A DNA stretch of 64,000 bases. Source: Cohnella cholangitidis. GTDB taxonomy: Bacteria; Bacillota; Bacilli; Paenibacillales; Paenibacillaceae. Shown here in pieces: positions 7,478-17,445 of the stretch. Positions within the stretch are counted from its first letter, which is position 1, and every line of letters starts with the position of its first letter. The notes under the pieces were generated by a model. That model saw only the letters and a program-made list of their open reading frames with translations. It had not been told where the DNA came from and searched no databases. The DNA lies in NCBI RefSeq assembly GCF_014107495.1, contig NZ_CP041969.1, forward strand, positions 1,795,001-1,859,000. Reading direction: 5' to 3'. The translations under genes were made by a program, and so were the position numbers.

Positions 7478-8836
7478 TTAAGCCGGATGGAATGCCAGCT
7501 CTTCCTTGACGACTTCGACAAGAAGATCGACAAAGTTGGCAAGCCGTTGCTCATCCGGCCCCTCAGCCATGACCCGGACGATCGATTCCGTGCCCGAAGG
7601 ACGAACGAGCACTCTTCCGCTTCCGCCCATCTGGTTTTCTACCGACCTGACGGTTGCCTCGATTCGGGGATTGCCCGTCAGCCTCGACTTGTCCTCTACC
7701 CGTACATTTACAAGAAGCTGCGGATACTTGACCATGCCTTGGGCAAGCCCGCTTAACGGCCGGCCTTCGGCCTTCATCGCGTTCATCAGCTGAATCGCGC
7801 ACAGCATGCCGTCTCCGGTCGTACTGTAGTCCAGCATGACGACATGACCCGACTGTTCCCCGCCCAGGTTGTATCCGCCTTGTAGCATTTCCTCCAACAC
7901 GTAGCGATCTCCGACCTTGGTTTGTTTGGCTTCTACCCCTTTGCTCTCCAGCGCCTTGTAGAAGCCCAGATTGCTCATCACGGTAGAAACCACGGTGTCG
8001 CGATTCAACCGTTGGTGCTTCTTCATGAATTCGGCCAGGATAAAAAGAATGTGGTCCCCGTCCACGATCGCTCCCTTCTCGTCGACCGCAATGAGCCGAT
8101 CCGCGTCCCCGTCGAAGGAAAGACCCAGATGGGCCCGATGCTCCAGAACCGCCCGTTGAACCGCTTCGGGGTGCGTGGAGCCGCAATTCTCGTTAATATT
8201 CAGCCCGTCCGGTTGATCGGCCAGCACGATCGCGTCCGCGCCCAAATCGCGGAAAAGCCGGGGCGCGAGCCTCGATACCGCGCCGTTGGCGCAATCCAGA
8301 ACGACCTTGAGCCCGTCGAAGCGTTGATTGACCGTCGATTTCAAGTAGGAAACGTAGGCTTGCCCGCCTTCGAGATCATCCAGTGCCGCCCCTACTTCCG
8401 TGCCGATCGGGCGAGGAATCCGATCTTCATCCGCGTCCAGCAGCGATTCGATCTCCGCCTCCAGTTCATCCGACAGCTTAAAGCCGTCGCCTCCGAAAAA
8501 TTTGATCCCGTTATCCGCCACGGGGTTATGCGACGCGGAAATCATCACCCCGGCATCCGCCCCCCTAGCTTTCGTCAAGTACGCCACGCCCGGCGTAGAG
8601 ATGACCCCCAAGCGCAGGACGTCCGCGCCGATCGATAATAGGCCTGCCACAAGAGCCGCCTCCAGCATTTCTCCCGAAATGCGCGTATCCCGCCCGATGA
8701 GAATAACAGGGCGTTGCCCTTGCTTATTCCGAGTCAATACGTAACCGCCTGATCGGCCTAATCGAAATACCAGCTCCGGAGTCAGCTCCCCGTTCGCGAC
8801 GCCTCTTACTCCGTCCGTTCCGAAATATTTTCCCAT
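7478..8836 (-). CDS. glmM: Phosphoglucosamine mutase GlmM
   Basis: This 452-residue enzyme interconverts glucosamine-6-phosphate and glucosamine-1-phosphate on the route to UDP-GlcNAc. It begins with the canonical [15 protein letters not shown] and has the phosphoserine loop ISASHNP (Ser102), the Mg-binding DGDADR loop, GGEQSGH for substrate recognition, and the C-terminal phosphate site RPSGTE. The frame stays open 18 codons upstream, but ATG 8836 matches the family start. Bacillus-type glmM usually sits with cdaA-ybbR; its place in an exopolysaccharide operon suggests a dedicated copy boosting precursor supply. Whether a second glmM exists elsewhere cannot be seen here. Confidence 0.95.
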   Translation of the reverse strand: MGKYFGTDGVRGVANGELTPELVFRLGRSGGYVLTRNKQGQRPVILIGRDTRISGEMLEAALVAGLLSIGADVLRLGVISTPGVAYLTKARGADAGVMISASHNPVADNGIKFFGGDGFKLSDELEAEIESLLDADEDRIPRPIGTEVGAALDDLEGGQAYVSYLKSTVNQRFDGLKVVLDCANGAVSRLAPRLFRDLGADAIVLADQPDGLNINENCGSTHPEAVQRAVLEHRAHLGLSFDGDADRLIAVDEKGAIVDGDHILFILAEFMKKHQRLNRDTVVSTVMSNLGFYKALESKGVEAKQTKVGDRYVLEEMLQGGYNLGGEQSGHVVMLDYSTTGDGMLCAIQLMNAMKAEGRPLSGLAQGMVKYPQLLVNVRVEDKSRLTGNPRIEATVRSVENQMGGSGRVLVRPSGTESIVRVMAEGPDEQRLANFVDLLVEVVKEELAFHPA

Positions 8837-8841
8837 ACGCG

Positions 8842-9780
8842 TTATCCTTCCCTTCCTTCTTGCCTGCCGGACTCCGAGGCTTCCCTCCAACTCTTGAAGT
8901 CATGAATGGAGAAGCCTCCATATCCGGAGTACCGCCGCATGAACCTATGGCTCAACTGCATTTGCCGATGCATGCCGGCAGTCCCTTGTCCATAAAAAGT
9001 AACGTGCTCCCCCTCGTCGGTAGGGGCCGTTTCCAAACCAATGATCACCGGTTTCCCAGCTTTAGTGCCTTCTTTGATCATCGGCAGGGCGTTGTCTATG
9101 ATGCCGTTCTCTCCCACGGCGAAATTCCGGTAATTCATGAGCACAACGCGGTCGAGCCGTTCGAGCATCCAGGCCCCCAGGCTCACGTTCTCGCGGGTCG
9201 GAACCTTATGAATCCAGAAAGGAAGATCGGCCGATATGCGCAAGGATGCATGCGGCTTCATCCTGTCGACCAAATACGCCATATTGCCCATCCATTGGCG
9301 TACGATCTCGTCGCGCTCCCGCTCCCATTCCTCCAGCAGATAAGGCTCGATATCTACGTGGATACCGTCGAACGCGGCCCATTCGCCCGCGGCTTCGCGA
9401 TAGTCTTCGAGCCACTCGATAAAGGAGTCGATTTCCCGTCGATATTCGGTTAATCCCCAGGTCGGATCTCCTCCCAGCGCCTCGACTTCCATCCCCAATT
9501 CATGCGCCTCCTCGACGAAGGCCCGATACGGTGCGAAGTCTTCGGATTTCCGATCGACGTGCAGGAAGATCACATTCACTCCTTGGTCTTCGGCAAAATC
9601 GAGCAAGTCGCTTCTGTCCTTCATTAAAGATTCCGTGTCCCATACCCAGGTTGCGATGACTGGCGGCCTTTCGAATTCTCGTCTCAGCATAAGAACCGTT
9701 GCGATCGCCGCGCAGACGAGCGCGGCGATCAAAATGATTTTAATGAGTACTGCCTTTCTTGGAGATTCGAGATTAGGCAC
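8842..9780 (-). CDS. Membrane-anchored TIM-barrel (glycosidase-like) protein
   Basis: About 312 residues from a GTG at 9780 that overlaps the stop of the dehydrogenase gene (8-bp overlap), implying coupled translation. One N-terminal transmembrane helix ([18 protein letters not shown]) is followed by an extracellular barrel: [71 protein letters not shown]. It aligns along its length with the barrel of the protein at 6185-7423, so the operon encodes one anchored and one secreted version. The shared DIEPYLL motif suggests carbohydrate cleavage or binding; the activity is unproven. Five bases separate it from glmM. Confidence 0.72.
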   Translation of the reverse strand: MPNLESPRKAVLIKIILIAALVCAAIATVLMLRREFERPPVIATWVWDTESLMKDRSDLLDFAEDQGVNVIFLHVDRKSEDFAPYRAFVEEAHELGMEVEALGGDPTWGLTEYRREIDSFIEWLEDYREAAGEWAAFDGIHVDIEPYLLEEWERERDEIVRQWMGNMAYLVDRMKPHASLRISADLPFWIHKVPTRENVSLGAWMLERLDRVVLMNYRNFAVGENGIIDNALPMIKEGTKAGKPVIIGLETAPTDEGEHVTFYGQGTAGMHRQMQLSHRFMRRYSGYGGFSIHDFKSWREASESGRQEGREG

Positions 9781-11125
9781 CGACAAGAACTTTCGCTTCT
9801 TTGTATTGGATTCCGGTTCCCAGCTTATGAATGTTGTCCGACTTGATATCGGCAAAAGCGTTGCGCGTATCGATGATCGGAACGCCCATCTCCGCCAGCT
9901 CATGATAGCTGAAGCTTCGGTGATTGGTGATCAGCACCATGCAATCGTATTGAGCGAATGCGTCGGGATCGTATTTGACCGAGTGAACGACGCGGTCCTG
10001 CTCGTCTTTGAACGAGGTCGCATACGGATCGTAATAGTCGACCTTCGCTCCGCTTGTTTTGAACAATTCATAGATTTCCAGACCGGGAGATTCACGCAGA
10101 TCGTCGATATCCGGCTTATAGGACATACCTAAGATCAGAACCTTCGAATTGCGGATCGACTTGGCGTATACGTTCAGCACCTGGGCCGTTTTGTTCAATA
10201 CGTACTCCGGCATATTATCGTTAATCGATTGAGCCAATTCGATAAACTTGCTGTAGAAGCGGAATTCCTTGGCTTTCCAGGACAAATACATCGGGTCGAG
10301 CGGGATGCAGTGACCGCCGATTCCCGGCCCCGGGTAGAAAGTCATGAACCCGAACGGCTTCGTGGAAGCCGCCCGAATGACTTCCCATACGTCGATCGCC
10401 ATGCGATCGCACATCATGGCCAATTCGTTGACGAACGCGATGTTGATGCTGCGAAACGTATTTTCAAGCAGCTTCGACATCTCCGCGACTTTAGGCGAAG
10501 ACACCGGAACGACGGTTTTGACCACGTTGTTGTACAGCGTGACGCCAAGCTCCTTGCACCGCTCGGTCGTTCCGCCGATGACCTTGGGCGTATTGTAAGT
10601 ATTGAAGTTGGGATTCCCGGGATCAACGCGTTCCGGCGAGAAGCACAGGAAGAAATCCCGGCCAGCCGTTAACCCCATAGCCTCAAGCTCATATTGAATC
10701 AATTCCTCCGTCGTTCCGGGATACGTCGTGCTTTCTAGAACGATCAAGGTTCCCTTCTTGATATATTTCTTGATCTCGTTCACGACGCTCACGATGTAGG
10801 AGGTGTCCGGGTCCTGGTTCTCGCTTAACGGGGTCGGTACGCAGATGCTGATCGTATCCAATTCCCGAATCGTCTCGTATCGGTTCGTCGGCACGAGCTT
10901 CCCGCTGATCACGGCATCGGCCACCGCGGAGCTGGGCACGTCTTGAATATAGGACTCCCCGCCAAGAAGGGTCTCCACCTTATGTTGGTCCAAGTCGATT
11001 CCGTATACGGTGAAGCCGCCCTTGACCATCTCCATCGACAGCGGCAATCCGACGTACCCCAGGCCCACGACGCCTACCTTCGCCGTTTTATTCTGCAAGT
11101 TTTCTTTTAACAAGGTGTATTTCAT
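9773..11125 (-). CDS. UDP-N-acetylhexosamine 6-dehydrogenase (WbpA/WecC class)
   Basis: This 450-residue nucleotide-sugar dehydrogenase oxidises the C6 hydroxyl of a UDP-sugar to a carboxylate with two NAD+. The Rossmann motif GLGYVG is at residues 21-26 and the catalytic cysteine is Cys273 in GPGIGGHCIPLDP. That form is typical of UDP-GlcNAc/UDP-ManNAc dehydrogenases (WbpA, WecC, TviB) rather than UDP-glucose dehydrogenases, which usually have GGSCFPKD. The C-terminal domain has LGMSYKPDIDDLRESP. Together with GlmM this predicts an N-acetylated aminouronic acid donor for the synthase upstream. Precise epimer specificity cannot be read from the sequence. Confidence 0.88.
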   Translation of the reverse strand: MKYTLLKENLQNKTAKVGVVGLGYVGLPLSMEMVKGGFTVYGIDLDQHKVETLLGGESYIQDVPSSAVADAVISGKLVPTNRYETIRELDTISICVPTPLSENQDPDTSYIVSVVNEIKKYIKKGTLIVLESTTYPGTTEELIQYELEAMGLTAGRDFFLCFSPERVDPGNPNFNTYNTPKVIGGTTERCKELGVTLYNNVVKTVVPVSSPKVAEMSKLLENTFRSINIAFVNELAMMCDRMAIDVWEVIRAASTKPFGFMTFYPGPGIGGHCIPLDPMYLSWKAKEFRFYSKFIELAQSINDNMPEYVLNKTAQVLNVYAKSIRNSKVLILGMSYKPDIDDLRESPGLEIYELFKTSGAKVDYYDPYATSFKDEQDRVVHSVKYDPDAFAQYDCMVLITNHRSFSYHELAEMGVPIIDTRNAFADIKSDNIHKLGTGIQYKEAKVLVGA

Positions 11126-11153
11126 CTATGATCCGCTCCTCGATCTCGCAAGA

Positions 11154-11966
11154 TTATGAGTTTGTCGTCAGTCTCTTGATTTTCCATTCCAATTCGGAAA
11201 TCGACAGCGGCTTGGTCACATAGTCGGCGGCTCCCGATTCGTAAGCGCGACTTCTGTTTTCCGAGAGCTGCTTGTCCGTCAGTACGATCGCCTTGCCCTC
11301 ATGCGAATCATGGCGTTGAATGCTGCGAATGAGCTGGTATCCGTCCAGGATAGGCAAGTTCAATTCGGTAATGACAAGGTCCGGAAACGTGCGAACGAAC
11401 ACGTCGTAAGCCTCCTGTCCGTCCTTGGCCTCATAGACGCGATATCCCTTCAGCTCCAACCGAACCTTGATGAATTCGCGAACGAGATCGTCGGGATCGG
11501 CAATCAGGACGGACGTCTCGGCATTGGTCGCCGTAAAGAAGTGAATATCTCCTTCTTCCCCTTTGCTTCGGATCGCCCGCTGCAGGAATGCCCCGATTGC
11601 GGACTCCGTCGGTTTTCCGCTCTCCGGAAAGCCGGCGACAACCACTTGCCCTTGCAGCAGATGCTGGCTGTGGAGAAAATCCTTTAAAGCGAGGGACGCG
11701 TAATGGGCGCTGCCCAAGGTCGCTCCCTCCAATACGGCGCACAGAACCTGATTCGGATCGTCATAGCTCAACTGAACCGATAGAGAGGCATCGTTGCCGC
11801 TCATCCGCAATTTCGCCTGTTCAAGCGCTTTGGGGTTCATACTCGCGCAAGGAGCCAATACGACTCCGCACGAAGCGCTCTTCTGAGTCGCCAAATGAAT
11901 AGAATGCAGTAGCTGCAGCGTGATGTCCTGAATGCTGTTGCGAATCACAACGGCCATTTTCTCCAC
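11154..11966 (-). CDS. Atypical receiver protein (phospho-Asp replaced by Glu) with possible degenerate GGDEF-like N-terminus
   Basis: This 270-residue cytoplasmic protein has a receiver domain at about residues 150-268: the acidic start SVLIADPDD, the switch Thr in IVLTDK, and the conserved Lys in YVTKPL. At the phosphorylation site the sequence reads DLVITELNLPILDG, with Glu (codon at 11364-11366) where Asp is expected, so normal phosphotransfer is unlikely and a fixed active-like state is possible. Residues 1-140 vaguely resemble the second half of a GGDEF domain (VLCAVLEGATLG, then QVVVAGFPESGKPTESA) without a GGDEF motif. No DNA-binding domain is present. Its location beside the synthase suggests protein-level control of polymer synthesis. 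Confidence 0.7.
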   Translation of the reverse strand: MEKMAVVIRNSIQDITLQLLHSIHLATQKSASCGVVLAPCASMNPKALEQAKLRMSGNDASLSVQLSYDDPNQVLCAVLEGATLGSAHYASLALKDFLHSQHLLQGQVVVAGFPESGKPTESAIGAFLQRAIRSKGEEGDIHFFTATNAETSVLIADPDDLVREFIKVRLELKGYRVYEAKDGQEAYDVFVRTFPDLVITELNLPILDGYQLIRSIQRHDSHEGKAIVLTDKQLSENRSRAYESGAADYVTKPLSISELEWKIKRLTTNS

Positions 11967-11989
11967 TCCTTTAATCGATGGGCATGATC

Positions 11990-13432
11990 TTATTTATTAA
12001 AATTGGTTCTAACCATCGTTCCCCACGAATTGTTGTTGCGGAAGAAGTCGATGTGTCCCAAGAACCTCCAGAGAACGCCGACCTGACGATATCCGAGAAA
12101 CATAAGGAAAGAGTAGAGCATCATCTTATGGAGATCGCTCAGCTTCGGATAGCGGCTGAACGCCTTTTCCTCAATGAACAAAGCGCCGAGGCTAAGGATG
12201 AAGCAGGAGAAGAAGTTCACCAGCATAAAGACGGCGACCGTCTTCCAATCCGCCATATTCAGCAGCCAATAGCCGATCATGGCGATTAAGCCGCTCAAAC
12301 GAAAGTACGGGTTTAACGTTTCGAACAGAATATTGTATGGAAGCGTCAACAGCCCGAATACTTTGTAGCGGGGGCGGAAGATCATATGAACGCCTTCCTC
12401 GACCATGTTCTTCAGGTTGCCGCGGCCCCAACGCATCCGTTGGCTGCTTAGAATCCGATACGTATCCGGCGCTTGCGTCCAGCACACGGCATCCGGGCAA
12501 AAAGCGACATGATAAGGGATTTTGTTCTCCAGGCAGTAGCGATGCAGCTTGATGACGATGTTCATGTCTTCCCCGGGATATCCGCCGCGGTAGCCGCCAA
12601 CCGCGATTACTTTATCCTTCTGGAACACGCCGAAGGCGCCGGATACGATAATCAATCCGTTTATGGCGCTCCAGCCGATCCGACCGCCCAAGAAGGCTTT
12701 CATATACTCGACGTTCTGGAGGGCCGGCCACCATTGCTTGGGGAACCGGATGTTCTTGACCATTCCGTCCTCTACCGTGCAGCTGTTGACGATTCGAACG
12801 TTGCCCCCGACCGCCACGGTCTCTTCGGGATTTTCCATGTACACTCGGGCGATTCGGGTCAGCGCATCCTTCTCCAGCAGCGAATCCGCATCGATCGTAG
12901 AAATCAACGGATGGCGGGAAAGGTTGATCCCGGCATTCAAGGAGTCCGCTTTCCCTCCGTTGTCCTTATCGATGAAATACAGGTTCGGATATTCGGGATT
13001 GTGATAATAGCCTCTGACTCTTTCGGTTTTGATATGGCTTGCAACAATAGGCTTGATTTCACGGAGCTGGAACTCTTCGATCATGATGTTGGCCGTATTG
13101 TCTTTCGAGCCGTCGTTCACGACGATGACCTCGTATTCCGGATAATTCAAAGCCAATAGAGAACGCACGTTTTCTTTAATCATTAACTCTTCGTTATACG
13201 CCGGGACCAATAAGGACACCGCCGGTACGTGCTCCGAGCCGGACAGCTTCTGTACGCGATTGTATCGGATCCCCCGTTGAAGAGGGAGCGTATGCCGAAT
13301 CGATAGGCCGAAGATCAGGAAATAGATGAACGTAATCGCCAATGCGTAATACATGGCGAAGTAGCCGTAGCCTAGTAGAAAGTCGCGCAAGAAGTTCAAG
13401 GCTTGCTGCAAATAGTAATCCAGTACCCTCAT
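11990..13432 (-). CDS. Processive family 2 glycosyltransferase (polysaccharide synthase)
   Basis: 480 residues: N-terminal membrane helices (about 20-45), a cytoplasmic GT-A domain, then three to four C-terminal helices. The processive GT2 signature is complete: NDGS at 106-109, DAD at 181-183, GED at 287-289 and QRMRW at 331-335. This is the layout of hyaluronan, PNAG and cellulose-type synthases, which polymerise and export the chain through their own membrane channel. No PilZ domain is attached. With a UDP-N-acetylhexosamine dehydrogenase and GlmM in the operon, the product is predicted to contain HexNAc and/or its uronic acid. The gene lies 26 bp after the HEAT-repeat gene, consistent with a membrane complex. 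Confidence 0.9.
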   Translation of the reverse strand: MRVLDYYLQQALNFLRDFLLGYGYFAMYYALAITFIYFLIFGLSIRHTLPLQRGIRYNRVQKLSGSEHVPAVSLLVPAYNEELMIKENVRSLLALNYPEYEVIVVNDGSKDNTANIMIEEFQLREIKPIVASHIKTERVRGYYHNPEYPNLYFIDKDNGGKADSLNAGINLSRHPLISTIDADSLLEKDALTRIARVYMENPEETVAVGGNVRIVNSCTVEDGMVKNIRFPKQWWPALQNVEYMKAFLGGRIGWSAINGLIIVSGAFGVFQKDKVIAVGGYRGGYPGEDMNIVIKLHRYCLENKIPYHVAFCPDAVCWTQAPDTYRILSSQRMRWGRGNLKNMVEEGVHMIFRPRYKVFGLLTLPYNILFETLNPYFRLSGLIAMIGYWLLNMADWKTVAVFMLVNFFSCFILSLGALFIEEKAFSRYPKLSDLHKMMLYSFLMFLGYRQVGVLWRFLGHIDFFRNNNSWGTMVRTNFNK

Positions 13433-13458
13433 TTTCGTTTCCCTCCCAAACCTGTTAG

Positions 13459-14628
13459 CTACACAACCCGATAGATTCGTTTGTTCTTGCCGAACTTTTT
13501 CTCGTAATGATAAACCAACGAATTATACCGGGTGAGTCGGTCAAGGTCATGGAGCCGCGACGATAGAGATTGGATATGATCCTCGATAAGTCCGCGGAGG
13601 AATTCCCCTTGCGCCGACCCCCTTGCCTCTGCGGCAGCCTCGCACAATTGGGCGATTCCGCCTTCTCCAAGAAGCCATAACCCTTGCGCGCTGGCCTCGG
13701 ATACCCGCCGGCTTTCATCCAGCAAAGCGTTTCTCATGACATCGATATACGTCACCAGCCTCAGATCGGCGATCGCTTGAACCGCGATGACGCGCACCTC
13801 GTCCGTCGAATGCCGAAGCAGCTTCTGCACGACGTTGCGGGGAATAAAATGAACGGATTTCAGATAGATTTCCACGGCCTTATATTGAATGGCGGCGTCC
13901 GGGGAATCGATAAGCCGATAGACCGCCGATGCTACCTTCGGCTCGGTATAGTCCTTCAATCCGCGCAAGCCGACGTGTATGAATTCATGGCTCTCCCGTT
14001 GAATGAATTCGGCGAACAGAGCCCCGTGGTCGACATCCGCTTCTTTCACCATGTCGACCAGCAAATCGTAAAATCCCTTGTTATGCCTCAGAACAACCTG
14101 CACCATGTCCTTGACGTCTTGTTCGTTGCGAGCGCACTTCGCAATCGAACGGGCGATGACGAAGAGAGAAGAATTCCGTTGGTGCGATTGGAGAAGCCGA
14201 AGCAAAGCCGGAACGGCTTCCCGCACTCTCATGCAGCCCAAGTGATACGCCGCATCGAGTTTCACGGAATAGGAGCCTTTGTTCAATCGGTCCATGTGGT
14301 ATTGCACCATGCCCAATCGTTCGCAGAGCTCCCTGCATTTGTCGCGAGCCGTTCCGGTAAAGTTCTCGATCATATCGTTCAAGCGCTCCTGCATCGCGCG
14401 TTGCTCCGCTTTGTTCCATGCAAACGGCGGTGGATTCAACGCTTCTTTTCCTTCGATATTGGCCAGGACATAGGTGAAGTAATCCTTGATTTTGAGCTCG
14501 AACCTGCGCTCCGTTCCGGTTCTTCTCAGATTTTTGATTTTCAGGGCATACACCACGACGGCGAAGGCCGCATTCAAAGCGATGAGAACATACAAAAATC
14601 GGATCGCCACATCAATGTTGATATACAC
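13459..14628 (-). CDS. Membrane-anchored HEAT-repeat protein of the exopolysaccharide operon
   Basis: 389 residues with one N-terminal transmembrane helix (VAIRFLYVLIALNAAFAVVVYAL), a basic linker, and a cytoplasmic alpha-solenoid. Helical repeats are visible as SVKLDAAYHLGCMRVREAVPALLRLL, AAIQYKAVEIYLKS, DEVRVIAVQAIADL and RRVSEASAQGLWLLGEGG, the pattern of PBS-lyase/HEAT repeats. Such solenoids bind partner proteins rather than catalyse. Position directly upstream of the GT2 synthase and near the receiver protein suggests it docks or regulates the synthase at the membrane. No named family beyond HEAT is assigned. Confidence 0.78.
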   Translation of the reverse strand: MYINIDVAIRFLYVLIALNAAFAVVVYALKIKNLRRTGTERRFELKIKDYFTYVLANIEGKEALNPPPFAWNKAEQRAMQERLNDMIENFTGTARDKCRELCERLGMVQYHMDRLNKGSYSVKLDAAYHLGCMRVREAVPALLRLLQSHQRNSSLFVIARSIAKCARNEQDVKDMVQVVLRHNKGFYDLLVDMVKEADVDHGALFAEFIQRESHEFIHVGLRGLKDYTEPKVASAVYRLIDSPDAAIQYKAVEIYLKSVHFIPRNVVQKLLRHSTDEVRVIAVQAIADLRLVTYIDVMRNALLDESRRVSEASAQGLWLLGEGGIAQLCEAAAEARGSAQGEFLRGLIEDHIQSLSSRLHDLDRLTRYNSLVYHYEKKFGKNKRIYRVV

Positions 14629-14650
14629 AAATAGAACCCTTCCTTCATGG

Positions 14651-16893
14651 TTACTTGGATACCGGTTGATTCACCGGTTGATCCGCTTCCCGCATCGCTT
14701 TTTGCATGATTCCGTAGCTCTGTTTCGGGCGTTCCACGTACTCGACGTCGATATCTTCCCACCTCTGCCAAGTGTAGAGCGGAAGCTGCGATACCCGATA
14801 AGGACCGCTGTCTTCAAGTCCGACGACTTCCTTCGAACCCTTGCGGACAATCCATGGCACAATGCGAACGCCCTCGACCTTCACGGATTCGAATTCCTTC
14901 GATCCCGTGTCCGTATAGCTAATGGCGTTGAGCGAGCTAGGATCGCTGAATCCCAGCAGCATCCAAGGAATCCGAATTTCCAGCACATTGCCCTTGGCCT
15001 GCCACATCGTCTTGGAATTGTAGTTCGGATCTTGCGGATCGCTCGTTCCTCTCTGCAAATCTCCTACTCCAATATCGCCGAAGGGATGATCGACGCGGGC
15101 ATCCGGGTGTTCGAGCAAATAATTCACGACCAGCTTCCACGGTTTGAACAGTCCGCTGTCGTCCTCCAATTCTTCGGGATCATAATCCAATATGTTCGAT
15201 AGCTTGCCATAGAATCGGGTATGGAGGTCGTAGTTGGAGGCAATCATCATCTGCCCTTTATCCTCGTTATCGAGTTCGATCAGCGTTTCCAGGCCTTCGT
15301 CCAGCGTCTTTCCCTGAAGCTGCGGCGCATGGCGATTGCCTCCCTTTAACGTATCGAACCCCAAATAAATAGAATGATTAGAAAATTCTAAAGATTCGGA
15401 TAATTTAACCAAGAGATAGAGATACCCTTCATCGTGAGTGGCCCATATTTCATTGAAGCCTTCGATTTGCATATCCAGCTTGGTCTTATCCCCATCCTCA
15501 AGCTTGTCCCAGTCCGAAGCATCCCCGTCAATGCGAATCACGTCGTCCTTGCCCGGATACATGCCGAGCACGCCGAAATGGGATTCGTTCGTGAGCGCGT
15601 TGTACCAATAGGCTCGCCGGTCGGGAATGTCGTAATGCATCGTGTTCCAGGTTTTCTTGAACCACTCGTCCTGCCAGGTGAACAAGATCGCGCCGGAGTA
15701 TCCCTCCTGATGGATCTGACGGAACATATCCGCATCCATCTCTCCTTGCGTCTTATCGTCGTGTCCTCCCTGATTGCGTCCGAGCATCCCTGTATGGGCA
15801 ATGCCTTGAGAGGCCGGAACGCCAAACTCGGTAATCATGATCGGCATATCGCCGTGGTATTTCTTGAGCTTGCGAAGATAGGTTTTGTAGCTATCCGCTT
15901 CCCCTTTATCGTTCTTCAACGTCTGAAACGACTTGTCGAAGGTGAAGAAGTCCGGGTAATAAGGATACACGTGATAGGAGGCAAAATAACCGGCACCCCA
16001 ATCTACGGCGGCGATGTGCGTCGGGTCGACGCTGACCATATCTTCGGCGACCAGCGGCTCGCCCGGATGTTCGAGCGGGTCGGTAGTCACCCAATTGGAA
16101 AAGGCGATCGGATGCTGCCATCCGTGCTTCGCTTCCGTTGCGGCCGTGATGTCGACCATCTCGGCCAACCATTTCTCAAAGGGATTTGCCCCGGGTTTGC
16201 TTTGAAAATGTTCACCCTTATAGTCGGCCGCATCCGGATTGTTCTTATTCGTTCTATGCACCATCACCGGATCCCATTCCGTTCCGACGATCCATCCCAT
16301 GAGATAAGGCCCGGCATTAAATACGTAATTCCCGCTGGCCTTGCCGGAATGCGCCTCGGCTTCGAGATCGATATTTCCATATACCGCTTCTACGGCTTCT
16401 TGAATCTCTTTTTCAAACTTCTGTTTGACCTTCGGATCAAAGGCGTTCTGGCCGGCGATCAGCTGCTCTTCCGGGCTCCATACTCCTTGAATGAAGAAGA
16501 GCGGATTATCCTGATGCTTCGCATTGTATCGGACCAACGATTCGTAAAACTCCGGCTTCAGAATGGTGTACACGCGGATGACGTTGGCGCCCATCTCCTG
16601 AATCATCCCGAACCATCTCATATAATCGTCCTTCGAAATCTCAAGCTCGCCGGGAAAGTGTCCGGGAACGGCGGCTCCCATATTGACCCCTTTAGCAAAA
16701 TAAGGGTTCCAAGATTGGTTGCGATATTGTTCGATTTGGGTTCCGTTCGTCTTGAATGTCACCTTGACGCCATTGCCGAGCTCGCGCTTTCTACCTTGGC
16801 GACAGGAGGCATCAGCCAATACGCAAGCGCTCCGCCCGCGATTGCAAGGACAAGTCCCAATCTGACGAATCCGTTCTTGAATAACTTTTTCAT
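14651..16893 (-). CDS. Exported, membrane-anchored glycosidase-like protein (first gene of operon, frameshifted)
   Basis: The likely start is ATG 16893, behind GAGGAAGG, giving a signal/transmembrane segment (MKKLFKNGFVRLGLVLAIAG). That frame stops soon after residue 36, while the main domain is in the next frame; one missing G near 16788 (AGCTCGGCAAT) would join them. The main part has a GH-A-like barrel (FAKGVNMGAAVPGHFPGE, MGANVIRVYTILKPEFYESL, MIMTEFGVP with a possible catalytic Glu, ILFTWQDEWFKK) and a C-terminal DOMON/CBM9-like beta domain (DGDASDWDKLEDGDKT). It may trim or process the secreted polymer. Either a sequencing indel or a real frameshift splits it. Confidence 0.72.
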
Positions 16894-16962
16894 CGCGACC
16901 TTCCTCGTGTTTGTCATCATACCAAAAAGGATGGCTTTCCCATCCGGGGGTTGCGCTCCAAT

Positions 16963-16992
16963 AATGTAGCACACCCCAATTAAGCCGTTCAA
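16963..16992 (-). promoter_or_regulatory. Possible sigma-A promoter of the exopolysaccharide operon
   Basis: On the minus strand TTGAAC (16992-16987) and TACATT (16968-16963) are separated by 18 nt, about 70 nt upstream of the ATG at 16893. It is the best match to a vegetative promoter seen in the upstream region; evidence is limited to this match. Confidence 0.35.
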
Positions 16993-17108
16993 CCAAACTC
17001 GGGCCTTCCCGGCATTAATAATTTTTTAGAACTTTAATAATAAATGAGAGAATGCCCGGCAATCTTAAGCGGTTTATTCTCATCAAACCGGAGTCGGGGG
17101 AAGCATTT

Positions 17109-17375
17109 TTAGACAGACGATAAGCGGCGGTCATCTGGAGCATCATTGCGAGGATGACCTATTACTAACTCATACAGCAGACTTGCCAGTTTAGTCTTCC
17201 CGTCCAGATCCTCGAAGATGGCTGTCGCCAGATAATGAGGAATTACGGCATGTCGGATGACGTTTCGCTCGGGTTTGACGATCTCGACAAAAACGTTGGT
17301 GTTGGGGAACTCAACGCCGACAGGACCGTGCATGATAATTTCCCACGTACCGCCCGGCTTCAGATCAAACTCTCG
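17109..17375 (-). pseudogene. Remnant of an SRPBCC (AHSA1-like) protein gene
   Basis: The frame encodes REFDLKPGGTWEIIMHGP, then FVEIVKPERNVI and AIFEDLDGKTKLA, the middle of an AHSA1/START-type SRPBCC domain, normally about 140-160 residues. The N-terminal third (the usual ARWWGP-type region) is missing, and the frame continues upstream only as unrelated sequence overlapping the kinase leader. The C-terminal helix is also lost after about ELVIG. It is read as a decayed gene fragment. Confidence 0.6.
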
Positions 17376-17445
17376 ATCCTCTTTATTTTCTTCTCTATTT
17401 AACCAACTTCGTGTTATTGTATATGGACATGAATCACAAATGGAA

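Noticed and set aside
13684..14634. 316-codon plus-strand open frame opposite the HEAT-repeat gene
   Set aside because: Antisense shadow; the minus strand carries the signal anchor and HEAT repeats and fits the operon spacing.
15434..16969. 511-codon plus-strand open frame opposite the glycosidase-like gene
   Set aside because: It is antisense to a gene with recognisable barrel motifs; it has no ribosome site or homology and is typical of GC-rich antisense frames.
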